In this document: one piece after another, positions 1 to 10,596 of the stretch
Layout of the letters: every line of letters begins with the position of its first letter
Position numbering within the stretch: the stretch's first letter is position 1
Source: Cryptomeria japonica
Taxonomy: Eukaryota > Streptophyta > Pinopsida > Cupressales > Cupressaceae
Assembly: GCF_030272615.1 (NCBI RefSeq)
Contig: NC_081415.1
Coordinates: 624,715,740-624,773,739 of the forward strand
Reading direction: 5' to 3'
DNA length: 58,000 nucleotides
Translations under genes and position numbers: made by a program
Notes under the pieces: model-generated
Seen by the model: only the letters and a program-made list of their open reading frames with translations
Database searches by the model: none
Told to the model about the DNA's origin: nothing

Positions 1-109
1 CCTATTCCCCATAAAAAGTGGGAGGTTTTACCTTCTTGGTAAATGACAAAACATGTGGCATAACCTCCTTACATGACAAAAAAAGAGTTGAGAAAGTTGG
101 CACATAAGG

Positions 110-293
110 CCAAAAGAGGGTGTGAAACCCAACTACCCCATAACCCACTTAGGAAATGACAAAATAGTGGTTATGAGAGGTGGCACAACAAGACAAAAGA
201 GGGTGTGAAACCCAACTACCCCATAACCCACTTAGGAAATGACAAAATAGTGGTTATGAGAGGTGGCACAACAAGCCAAAAGAGGGTGTGTAA
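110..293. repeat. 83-bp tandem repeat, two full copies plus part of a third
   Basis: The phrase CAAAAGAGGGTGTG recurs at 111, 194 and 277, giving an exact 83-bp period. The first two units are almost identical through their whole length, and the third diverges after about 15 bases. A looser related stretch lies at 50-110. It occupies the place in the element where the larger sister copy carries the 5' end of its antisense PMD gene. Confidence 0.9.
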
Positions 294-499
294 CTCAACT
301 ACCCATGTGAGGTGGAGAGTTACACATGTAGCTAAAGTATTTCACCACGTGTCCTCATATAAACCACTCCTATTAACCTAAGAAAGCTTAAATAATATAT
401 GTGTAGGAAAAAATAAATATCCCCTAACATAAGAAAAATAAAAAACATACACTAACACAACATAGGTAGGTCCTCCTATAGTCAAGAAAATCAACTATG

Positions 500-930
500 T
501 CAATCCTAGTAGTACTCCCTATTCATCACAAAGTGCTTCTTTATATCCTAGTTCTTATATCTATCCCTGTTCATCACAAAGTGCTTCTTTTTATCCTAGT
601 TCTTGTATCTATCATATGGCACTCAATCCTAGTAGTACTCCATGTCCATCACAAAGTGATGATTTTTATCCTAGTGCTTATATCTATCATATCACACTCT
701 ATCCTACTGGTACTCCTTGTTCATCACAAAGTGTTTCTTTTGTCTTTTAGGGAACCTACTTGAGTGCATCCTCTTGAGTAGCTTATTCAATTGGAAATGT
801 ATGTTCTATCACAAAACTATCAATTTCAGCCTAATCCAATTGGCAACGTATGTTCTATCATAGAATTATCAATTTCTATGGTACTCCCTATTCATCACAA
901 AGTGCCTTGGTCTATCTTATCCTAGGGTCT
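500..930 (+). repeat. Array of CATCACAAAGTG units
   Basis: Five copies of a unit resembling CCCTATTCATCACAAAGTG are spaced irregularly across the region. This is the reverse complement of the hairpin array at 35867-36106 in the larger Tat element, so it belongs to the family's 3' region and not to a protein. The 88-codon open frame running through it at 497-763 is a by-product of the repeat. Some units keep a pairable stem if G-U pairs are allowed; others have lost it. Confidence 0.8.
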
Positions 931-1089
931 CTACTTGAGTGTATCCTCTTGAGTAGTTTCTTGATTTGTAATGTATGCTCTATCACATAATTGTCAATCC
1001 TAGTCCTATCTGCTATCCTAGTCTTCCCTAGAGTACCTACTTGAGTGTATCCTCTTAGCAGCTTATCCAATTGACAGTGTATATTTATC

Positions 1090-1350
1090 ATAGAATTTCC
1101 AATTCGATCTTGAAGACATAAATGCGCATTCATGACACAAATGTGCTTATATACTTCATAGATGTTTCTGCATTTCACAGACGTGCCTAAAACACATAGA
1201 CATGCCTCTGTTCTGCATAGACACGCTTACATTTTGTAAATGCGCTTGCATCTTACATAGATGCTTGTACAACTATAGACATATTTCTAGTCAACACAAA
1301 CGCACCTAACCTACCTAGATGTGCCCGGCACCAACACAGATGCACCTTCT
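1090..1350 (+). repeat. Degenerate CACAGACGCG-type modules
   Basis: The stretch is built from short phrases such as CACAGACGTGCCT, CATAGACACGC and CACAAACGCACC at irregular spacing of roughly 20 to 40 bases. The same modules occur in the larger Tat element at 35455-35700 (reverse complement), 47897-48055 and 49265-49535. Their position relative to the polypurine tract is conserved between the two element copies. Confidence 0.75.
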
Positions 1351-1848
1351 CGTATTTTGACCTTCTTGACATTTTTGCAACATACCTAATGTGCATTTAT
1401 TGACCTACCTAACATGCATTTATGACAATGATTAATGCAACAAAGTAGGAGGTTTTGTGGTTCTCATTAGCTCTCATATAACTGCTGGCCTTTGATATCG
1501 GCAAACATGATTGAATTTGTGCAACAATGCCATCACTGTTGACTGGACTCTCTTCTCTCTCTGCACTTTGATCTCTTAGGTGTGTGGATGAAAATGAGGA
1601 TGTTTTCCCTCAAAGTTTGTCTTATAGACTACACCTGCCCTAGTTAGTCTTCTTTATCCTGTGATTGTGTCACTCTATCTAGTCTTGTCAGTCCTTTCTA
1701 GCCTTTCTTTCTTATCAAGAGATTGTCTGCAATCTTTTCAGACATTTTCATCCAATCTCTTGAGGGGGCATATCACTCTCATCTTGTGGCAACTTTGTAT
1801 CAATTTATCTTATCTTCTTTGAGCCAACACGACAAGCTACAATGTCTC

Positions 1849-1861
1849 AAAGAGGGCAAAA
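1849..1861 (+). promoter_or_regulatory. Polypurine tract of the Tat element
   Basis: AAAGAGGGCAAAA lies directly before the LTR start TGTAGACACC. This is the usual place of the plus-strand primer for LTR retrotransposons. The larger sister copy has AAAGAGGGGCAAAA at the equivalent place. Confidence 0.8.
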
Positions 1862-2633
1862 TGTAGACACCTAAAATTGTCCTATCTAATTAAATAAATA
1901 TTTTTTATTTATTTAATTATTTTAAGCCTAATTCTTCTATTAATTGAATAAATCTTTATTTATTTAATTAATTCATTTATCCTCTTCTAGCCTTATTTCT
2001 CATTTAAACAAATAATTTTATTTATTTAATTCATCCTTGCCCTAAATTAAATAAATACTTTTATTTATTTAATTGATCCCACTTCTTCTATTAATTAAAT
2101 AAATCTTTATTTATTTAATTAATTCATTAACCTTTTCTACCCATGACACATGTCATTCATCTCTTAATTCCTACACTACTTACCCTCTCATTGTTTTCTT
2201 ATTTCCTGTACCTACCCTTTAATCCTATCCAACCATCTATCTTTTACACCTCTTAATCTTATCCCTCCATTTCTTAAAGTGTCTTCTATATAAGGATATT
2301 CTTATTTCATTATCAATCTCTCCTGAGCATTCTAGCATTCGAACTTTCATATGCGATCAAGCCTACTTGCAATCACATTTCCATTCTTTGTTGAGCTCTT
2401 GTGCATACATAAAATCTGAGAGCAAATCTATCAAGCAAGATCAATGGAGATAGGAAGAATGGAGATTCAAACCCTAGTAGACATGATGGTATCATCTTTG
2501 TGATTTTGTTGATTTGCATTGTCTTAGGTAATCTTCATATGTTATGGTGGATCTTTGTTGTTGTTAGGCTAGGGTTTTGTGGTAGAATTCATTTAGTCTT
2601 TCAATATTGTTGTTTCCATTTTTACCATAAACA
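1862..2633 (+). repeat. Tat-type 3' LTR, 772 bp
   Basis: It starts TGTAGACACC and ends ACCATAAACA, with the TG...CA termini of an LTR. It aligns over its length with the LTRs at 34152-34929 and 49644-50419 and with the solo copy at 6146-6867. The first 300 bp hold a series of AT-rich palindromes built on TTAATTAAATAAAT. A TATA-like box, CTATATAAGG, lies at 2286-2295. Confidence 0.9.
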
Positions 2634-4369
2634 GATACATTTGTATATCTGAGAGAGAAGTTAGGGGTGATTGGCTCTCCTACTATGAACTAGATTCATG
2701 GAGTTGCATTGATCTAGTGGACTTCATTCTCTTATCCTGTTATCCAGATTTATGAGTGGATGTTGCTTCTTTGGGAGAGTATTCAGTGTGTTAATTAGAT
2801 TTGTGAGTGTTTGTTCTAAAGGAGAGGGATTTTATGGTAAAGGGGTAGAGTATAATGACTTGTATGTGTCTATGGCATTGATATCAAAGGGGGAGAGATT
2901 CATGTGAAAAATTGTCTTATTTATCTATTGCAGATGAGCTATGTGTGTATGATCTTAGGGGGGAGATTGTTGTAGTTGATTTCTTACTTTGCATTGATTT
3001 TTTTCACATTCATATGTTTCCATCAATGACAAAGGGGGAGATTGTTGGATATTAGAGTTGTTGGAATGTGTTGTCATTGATATCAACATAGTCCTATGTT
3101 GGAGAGAATTAGTTTTTTGCAGAGAGTTGATTTAAGTGATCTATTGTAGATGTGATGTTGTAGATTAATGGGTTTTGAGATACTTATATCTAGTTGATTC
3201 AGTATTAGTTTCAGTGTTCCAAAAGGAGATTTGGTTGAGTTGTGTGATCTAGTGTACTGGTTGATTTTTCTATTGGTTTTGTATTGTAGAGTTATGATTT
3301 CTGGGCTGGTTTGCTCTGGAATTGATTCCTTATGTGGTTAAATTTTTGGAGAGTGTTTGGGACATTCATTTGTGTCCTCAGCTTGGATGGTTCATGATTT
3401 GGAACTTCGCAAGCATATCTTTCAGTTTGTCAATTGGTGTTCTTGAACTCTAGTGATGAAATAATGATGACTCTTATTATTTGAGTTGTTGTGGTGATTG
3501 CAATAGAATTCACTTTTCTTGTTGATGTTCTATGATCATTTCCTATGTGTCTTGGTGGTTTGTGTTGATCATGGTGCACGTTATTGAAGATTTTATTGGT
3601 CTAGTGGTATTCTTCATGTTATGTAACATATCTGATTATTTCGCGTGTTGCAGATGATCTTGGCAAATTATTTGATGGTCTTGTGTGTTCGAGGTATTTA
3701 TTTGGGTCCACGCTATGTCCTTGCTAACATTGTATTGATTCAGTTATGAACTTATGTATCATGTGGTGTAATTTTGTAACTAGGTGTTATGTGTTGAGCC
3801 GACCTTGAGGTCAAGGTTGATAATTTAAGTGTTGCAATCATGTAAGTGGTGTGTCAGTGGTTGTGTTTATGATCGAAAAGAGTATTGTAAGTGTGAGCAA
3901 GTGAATATATCATTCAGAAGTGTGGAAGAGAAAAGAAGTGTTGTTGTGTAGACAGTGTGCTTAACTAGAACTATAATCAGGCATTTGGAGATGCTATTCT
4001 TTCACTTCATGTAATATGAATTGGTGTTCAATCTTTTTAAGGTAGTAAGCCTTCTAGGGTTATATCCTTTTACTGTTTTGAGTAGTGATCTCTAGGTAGT
4101 GTGGCTGAATGCATGTGCATTCCCCATAGTAATATTTACACATACTACTGCAAAGTATCATGTTACTGTTGGTAGGTTCCCATCATGGTTTTTCCCTTAA
4201 CGAGGTTTTCCATATCAAAAAATATTATGTTATGTGTGTTATTGATGTGGTGATTATTTCTGTTATTGCTATTCATGATTAGATCTAAAGTTAAAGTTAA
4301 CTTGGTTGAGTTTGGTGAAAATTGATTCACCCCCACCCTCTCAGTTTTCCTCCATTGTTGCTGCCAACA
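2634..4369 (+). mobile_element. 3' end of a copia-type element (internal part plus 3' LTR)
   Basis: 2634-3042 contains three G-rich tracts (near 2898, 2957 and 3031-3042) in the phrase CAAAGGGGGAGA, the same arrangement seen before the 3' LTRs at 24532 and, in reverse, at 52435. The upstream body was separated by the Tat insertion ending at 2633. No coding sequence remains. The LTR shares the GGTTTTTCCC...GGTTTTCCA block and a terminal GATTCACCCCC block with the other copia-like LTRs in the window. Confidence 0.7.
3043..4369 (+). repeat. Copia-type 3' LTR, about 1.3 kb
   Basis: It begins TGTTGGATATT immediately after the tract AAAGGGGGAGAT and ends CTGCCAACA after a GATTCACCCCCACCCTCTCA block. 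These edges match the edge rules of the other copia-like LTRs in the window. I found no second copy here for comparison, so the exact ends are inferred from termini only. The open frame on the minus strand at 4163-4387 lies within the LTR and is not a gene. Confidence 0.65.
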
Positions 4370-6145
4370 ATACCAATTAAATATCAAAGGATCAAAGATT
4401 CAACCAATAATGTGAAAGGAATTTGGTCCTATTCAATTAGCCTCATCTTAGTTGCTCTAATCTGGCTTTTCTAGAGTAAATGAATTTTATCATAATATGA
4501 AGTGGTTTAATTATTAAAAAAATGAAAGAGGTACAAATTCTAATTTTTATTTCTTAACTCATAGCTCAACTCTTATCCCTTTGAGGTGGCTCTATGTGTG
4601 TACTTTAAAATTTCCTAACACGTGGTTCTTTATTTGGAATCCATATCGTTGTAGCATGATGTATTATTCAACATTCCTTTGTTCCTTTTCATTATTTCAT
4701 GACACATTCATTATAGTATGATCAAAATGACCTAGTAAAGGTGTGCAAATATTTGACCCCTTAGGCACATGAACTGTAGGATAAGTGACTTGATGTACAT
4801 CAGTATTTATTATAATATACATAAAAATAGTTAAATCTTCATTATAGGATCACTATGTCTTATAAACTATTGATTTTTTCTTTATATCTCATGCCATTTT
4901 AATTCTTTATAAGTTTCTACACATACCAAAAATCAACTTTTCTTTTATATGAATACCATTTTGGTTTTGTGTGCAAATTAAAATGACTTCAAATTTACAT
5001 AAAATCTTTTATTCATATATATTAATGTTAACTAGTCTACTATCACTATTCTACCCATGGTCAACCAAGTAAATTTTTTAATCTCTCTAAAGAAGGAATG
5101 GCATGGAATTTTTCTTACTTCCTTTGGATCAACTTTTAGAGATAAAAGAATGCATCCCATTATTAAACCAAGATCCTATTTGTTATTCTAGGTTATAACC
5201 TTGAATGTGTATATACAAATTGTTGAATGTGATGATTAAAAAAAAATCATGTATTCTAATTAAATTGATAAGATGGATCTATATGGATGTTATCCCCTTG
5301 ATACACTATCCACACAACCTCTAAATATAATGGACCATAATAACTATTATGTGGATCCTCATCATAGAAATATAATCATTGATAGAGAACAATAAGAACT
5401 ACATTTACAATGATTCGTAAGGTCAGTGCAAGAAAATGAGTCCACTTTTTGGTCAAAAAATGGAAGTGTTTTCCCTGATTTTTAGGTTTTGTCTCATTTG
5501 AACTTAAATTTTGAAACACTTGGAGATTGAATCTTGGGAAAAGTCAGTAATATAAAAGATATCCCTTTGAGTCTACTTTCCAAATATGTAATTTATTTTA
5601 ATACTCACATAATAAAAAATAAATTTGTGAATGGAGTTCTAAAAAACTATGTTTTAAAAATGTCTGTTTCAAGACTATACCATGCATGTGTATGACCCAC
5701 ACTTTTTGACACAATTAAAATTATTTTCACAAACCATTTTGGGAAATGGTTTGTAAAACACTAAAGATTGATGAGCATATTTTTCTGTATATTTTCTTTT
5801 AATTAATTTTTTAATGACTGTAGTTATCTTTTTAATAATTTGACGTGTACGACCCATGTAATTTAAAATAAAATTAATAATTTTAAATTTTTTTTTTTTT
5901 TAAAATAACTTTGTGTAGATTGATGACATTATTTTTTTTTCAAAATTCATTAAAATAAAAAAGTTATTAAGTTAACACAATTAGTTAATATTTCAAGTTT
6001 ATGGACCCGATTTAGTATAAACTAAATGAAAAATAGTTAAAATAATCAATTTTTTTTAAAAAAATACATATTTAGAATCTAGACAATATTATCTGAAATG
6101 GGTTTTAATTTCATATAAAAATTCTCTAACTAGAGGCATGTAAAT
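4370..6145. other. AT-rich DNA without a recognisable gene
   Basis: I see no conserved protein motif, RNA gene or long repeat. There are poly-A and poly-T runs near 5890-5950 and 6050. The short open frames (for example 5675-5857 minus) carry no family signature. Confidence 0.6.
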
Positions 6146-6867
6146 TGTATATGGCGAAAATGGATAAGAACAATAATTGAAAGACAATGGATTCAACCAC
6201 AAAACCCTAGCCTAACAACAACAAAGATCCACCATAACATATGAAGATTACCTAAGACAATGCAAATCAAATGAAATCACAAAGATTATACCATCACATG
6301 TCCAATAGGGTTTGGATCTCCATTTTTCCTATCTCCATTGATCTTGCTTGATATATTTGCTCACAGATTTTATGTGCACAAGAGCTCAACAAAGAACGAA
6401 ATGTGGTTGCAAGTAGGATCTCATATGCCAAGTAGTAGTTAGCTTGATTCATTAGCTAGGTAGTTAGTGTCAGATAATGAAGGAAGCATTTCCTTATATA
6501 GAAGACACAATATGAAATGGAGGGATAAGATTGAGAGGTGTAAAAGGAGGTTGGCTATGATTAGAGGGTAGGTAAAGAAAATAATAAAATAATGAAAGGG
6601 GTAGGTAGTGTATGAATTAAGAGATGAATGACGTGTCATAGGTAGAAAAGGTTAATGAATTAATTAAATAAATAAAGATTCATTTAATTAATAGAAGAAG
6701 TGGGATCAATTAAATAAATATGATATTTATTTAATTTAGGAAAAGGGATAATTTAAATAAATAAATGTATTTATTTAAATAAGAAATAAGGGTAGAAGAG
6801 GATAAATGAATTAATTAAATAAATAAAATATTTATTTAATTAGACATGACAATTTTAGGTGTCTACA
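6146..6867 (-). mobile_element. Solo Tat-type LTR with near-perfect target duplication
   Basis: The segment reads TGTATATGGCG...GTGTCTACA, the reverse orientation of the LTR at 1862-2633, and is 722 bp long. No internal element sequence follows on either side. The flanks are TAAAT (6141-6145) and TAAAC (6868-6872), a 5-bp duplication with one difference. This is the expected product of recombination between the two LTRs of a complete element. The TATA-like box is at about 6493-6503 (reverse strand). Confidence 0.88.
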
Positions 6868-7010
6868 TAAACTATTTCAGAAGTTCATATTTGTGCTTTC
6901 GTTCATGGAGATTTGAATTTGCAGGTCCATGTCTCAGGTGTGGCCATCCCAGGTCTATCTCGGACCTAATCCCAAGGCAAGTGGCAAGTTGTGGAATCAA
7001 CTTCCACATA

Positions 7011-7376
7011 ACGGGCCCCCGTTTTGAAAACGGGGGCTCGTTCCTTTTTTAACCGTTGATTTTTGGAATGGGCCCCCATTTTTAAAATGAGGGCCCATTA
7101 TATAAATAACCAGCCACCATTTTGAAAACGAGGGCCCATTCCTAAAATTATCATTACTATCCAAAAATGACAACATGCACCCGAAAAAAAAAGGGAAAAA
7201 TCGGATTAAAAAACAGGGGCCCATTTTTTAAAAATGAGACCCCATTTCGTTTTCAAGCGGGTCCCCATTTGAGAACAAAATGGGGGCCCATTGAGGTTCA
7301 CCTCGAGCCACCGTTACATTTTTCCTTGGGGACCCGAAGCAAAAACAGGCCCCCATTTTTTGAAAATGGGCCCCCG
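7011..7376. repeat. Cluster of GGGCCC-cored palindromes
   Basis: At least six quasi-palindromes occur in 370 bp of otherwise AT-rich DNA. The clearest are 7015-7037, with 11-base perfect arms around a single G, and 7067-7099, with 16-base arms carrying one mismatch around a single T. Further weaker units lie near 7113-7138, 7213-7243, 7258-7290 and 7347-7376. The overlapping open frames on both strands are a consequence of this symmetry and are not convincing genes. I do not recognise the repeat family. Confidence 0.8.
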
Positions 7377-7380
7377 TTTC

Positions 7381-9587
7381 TAAGAGTGCATTTTCCAACA
7401 CGTAGACTTCCGCCAACTTGTGACCCATTACCTTGCAATTAACCCATACCCAAAAGAAAATACGTAGTTGAATAGAGATTTTTCTTTGTAGTTTTCTTTA
7501 GCAATAGTAAACTAGATTAACACACATCCATAGACCTATTTGACTCTCCCTTCTCTTATAGTTCCTAGACTAAGCATCCCCTACTAGACCTAGATGTTAT
7601 AACCTTCTTTGTTCTTACATGCTCCATGTGTATGTATAACCTATGCTAATCATGTAGCTCCTTTTATCTTGATATTTGACAATGATAAGATCCTAAGTCC
7701 TGGGGGCAAGTGGTGTTGTACTATCTCTTTAATGTCGTGGTGAATGTGTTTTGATGTTATCCCAATACTTGATCAAGAGTGTGAATTTAAGGTCATACTC
7801 ACACTAAAGTGGGGGCTATATGTAGTGTCATGAATAGTATCCCTATATAATTTTACACTCATTTTGGGCTCACTTTGGTGATTGAACCTCATGCCTCTAT
7901 TTCATGACTGATTGTGCTTGCTGCATGACCAAAATTGGAAACCCAACATAATCCTATGGTCAATGACCATAGTTTTGACTCAAATAGATAGGACTATGAT
8001 ACCTAGCACCCTAGTCTAATGAAAATGAGAGAAAAATTCAAACATATAATTGTTAGGAATATATGGAGTGGGAAAATGCTCCTTGATTTCAGATTTCTTC
8101 AAAACTAAAACCCAAAAAGGTGTAAGTTGTGTATAGATACAACTCCCTCTTCCTCATTTTAACATCACCTGATTTCATATCATTATTCTAAATGAGAATT
8201 AGAATGATGTATCTCTAGGGAGATGAAGGAGATATTTGAAGTCAACAATTTAGGCATCCAAGTTTAAAAATCATGATCAAGTTGTATGTCTTTCTCTATG
8301 AATGAAGACATGCATGAAATCCTGTCAATAAACATCAACCTTTTTTAAGACTTCAAGGAAATAAATGCATAGAAAAGATATCATTTGTTGGTTCTAGATT
8401 TTTTTTTATGGGCTTTGGCCTCTACCCTACAAGGGGTAAGATCTCTTCTAATCACCGTTGTTATAGTTGATGTTAATTCATACCAATGGTTTGACTTAGG
8501 AAAGCTCCTATACAACACAACATTTTATTCTCTTTCTATATAAGTGGTAGATCTTACAACAAAAAGTGACATAATAACATATAGATAACTCAGACACACA
8601 GTTCTAGATAGAAAATAAGAAAAAAACTTGAGACTAATTTTATTAGCTCCATAGATCAATTTTTTTTCTAACTTATGTTTCGAGAGTGAGCTAGATAACC
8701 TCCTAATATAATATCCAAACCCTTAACTTGCAAGATGCTTGTCAAGACTATAGATCCTAGCTCCATATCCTAACTATTTCAGACCTAGATTTCCATGATG
8801 GGTTACTTTCTACTTTCTACTTCTTGATCTATGTCTTTGAGTTGATTTCCACTTATGTATCTATCTATGTATGTTTATTATTACCTATTTTGCATCATTT
8901 CTTGTCTTAATCATATCCAATCATATCAAGTTAGAAAGTGGAACAACTGATGCTAGTGGTAAGCTCTCCTAAGTAATTGAAGCTGCGCCTAAATTGATTG
9001 TTCCCGGATGAAATTATATCTCAATTAAAAAATTGTTCCTAATTTCAACTTTTAAGCTAGAGATGACCATTTTCTCACAATTTTAGAGACATTCCTAGAA
9101 TTTCTTAGCTTCTTTAAAAAAAAATATTAGACTAATCAATAAGATGAAATTCTTACTTACCATAGCTTGACAAAATATTGCACCTATAATTTCTCCTAGA
9201 GTAAATCACCCTAAATAAAATTAAAACAAACAAAATTGAATTGTAACTAAAATGTGACATTGACATGTTTTTGGTTGATGTTGATTACTTGTGGACCTAG
9301 ATGTTCATCCATCACATGTGTATGAGTTACTTTTTATTTTGGATAATATTTTTCATATTGTATTGAGACCATATTTGTGCTTGTAGTATTATTTTACAAT
9401 TTATTTATTTTATCCTCCTTAATGTTATCTATTAAGCTCATGGTATAGAGGAGGTATGATTATTTTATGCTTTATCTCATTCTACTAAAATTATATTATT
9501 TGTATTTATGTACTTGTTTCTACTTAATTAATGCAAGCTCAAAATCACTTTGGTGGTGGAATTTCCAAACCTATTTTCTCCATGTAT
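7381..9587. other. No gene seen
   Basis: The stretch is AT-rich, with short frames only and no family motifs. It ends at the target duplication of the next element (TGTAT at 9583-9587). The piece at 6868-7010 between the solo LTR and the palindromes is likewise empty. Confidence 0.6.
9583..9587. repeat. Target-site duplication TGTAT, left copy
   Basis: TGTAT directly precedes the LTR at 9588, and an identical TGTAT follows the distal LTR at 16221-16225. A perfect 5-bp duplication shows that the segment between them was inserted as one unit. Confidence 0.9.
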
Positions 9588-10393
9588 TGTTAGGATTAAT
9601 GATAGTCCCAAAGATACTAAGAGCGGGTGGGGGGGGGGGGGTGAATCAGTATCTAACCGGTTTGCAGAATATTTAACCTTATTATGAACTTTGCATTCCA
9701 AAATAGTGTACCGATAAATAAGAATTAATGCAGTAAACAGGAACAATAAAGACAACATAGAAAACACACCATAACAGAAGATGTTTAACAAGGAAAACTA
9801 GTGTGGGAAAAACCTCAGTGAGATTTGTGACCCACAATATTTACTCATTGGCCAATGAATAAATATTACTTACAATGAGGGGCATGGACTTGCAGGAAGG
9901 CCAACTGCCTAGAGCTCACTGCTCAATAAGAGTCACACTAACTACAAAAGTGGATTATGAAATCCAATACAATGTACTGCTTCAAAGTAGCATCAACTAT
10001 TCCAGGTTCAATATCGGTTTAAGCTCATTCTATAACCAAAACCTTCATTGTCAATTATATCAAAATATCATCCATGCATACATCCTTAATACACAACTCT
10101 ACTCCAAATGACCTATAAGATATCATACATATATGAGTCTTTTACAATATGCCTTGACGGCTTTACAAAAAGATAATTACAATTAAATACAATAAACAAA
10201 ATTTTATTCCCTGTTGGTTGGGGTGTCGGTATGGATTGTTGCTGCTGCCAGTGAAGTGTCTGTTAGTGTATGTAGATGTCTATGCTGGTGTTGATGCCTA
10301 CTGGTGGTTTTACCAGATGAGTGCTAAAAGGTTGCCAAATGGTTGCCATCAATGATAACATCATTATTCTCATAAGAGTATAGAATGCCAACA
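9588..10393 (-). repeat. 3' LTR of element A
   Basis: The LTR reads TGTTAGGATTAATG...AATGCCAACA on the plus strand and matches 15417-16220 along its whole length. It contains a poly-G run (GATTCACCCCC on the sense strand) near 9630-9645 and a block related to AGCAGTGTGCTCTAGG/GGCCTTCCTGC at about 9890-9925. Related blocks occur in the LTRs of element B and of the copia element. Confidence 0.9.
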
Positions 10394-10408
10394 ATCTCCC
10401 CCTTTGGC
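10394..10408 (-). promoter_or_regulatory. Polypurine tract of element A
   Basis: On the minus strand GCCAAAGGGGGAGAT lies directly before the LTR start TGTTGGCATTC. A second copy of the phrase (GACATCAATG before a CCCCC run on the plus strand) lies at about 10540-10560. This repeats the multi-tract layout seen in the other copia-like elements here. Confidence 0.75.
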
Positions 10409-10596
10409 ATTGATGGCAACACTCATGAGAAAAATCCAAAAACTGTTCCAAAAAATGAAGTCCAGAAAGTTACCAAAAAGATGTGCTCCACTTGAGAAGA
10501 TGATCTCCTTTGATTAATCATTTTTCTCTGTCCACTACTCCCCCTTTGACATCAATGACAAAGCTTGTGAAAATTTGTCAAACGAGTGCAAAAATT

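Larger units (their letters stand above)
1..2633 (+). mobile_element. 3' end of a Tat-type Ty3/gypsy element
   Basis: The segment contains the 3' untranslated region, polypurine tract and 3' LTR of an element whose body lies outside the window. The LTR matches both LTRs of the element at 34152-50419, and the 1350-1861 stretch matches the reverse complement of 34943-35440. No coding region of the element is inside the window. The LTR ends at 2633 and the following DNA is the internal 3' region of a copia element, so this copy was inserted into that copia element. The target duplication cannot be checked because the left end is missing. Confidence 0.85.

Noticed and set aside
497-763. Open frame of 88 codons rich in hydrophobic residues
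   Set aside because: It is the translation of a short repeat unit (ATTCATCACAAAGTG and its surroundings), is conserved as DNA structure in another element and has no protein family signature.
7167-7442. Overlapping open frames on both strands in the palindrome cluster
   Set aside because: The frames arise from the symmetry and G/C runs of the palindromes; both strands give similar P/F/G-rich text, which shows they are not a real gene.
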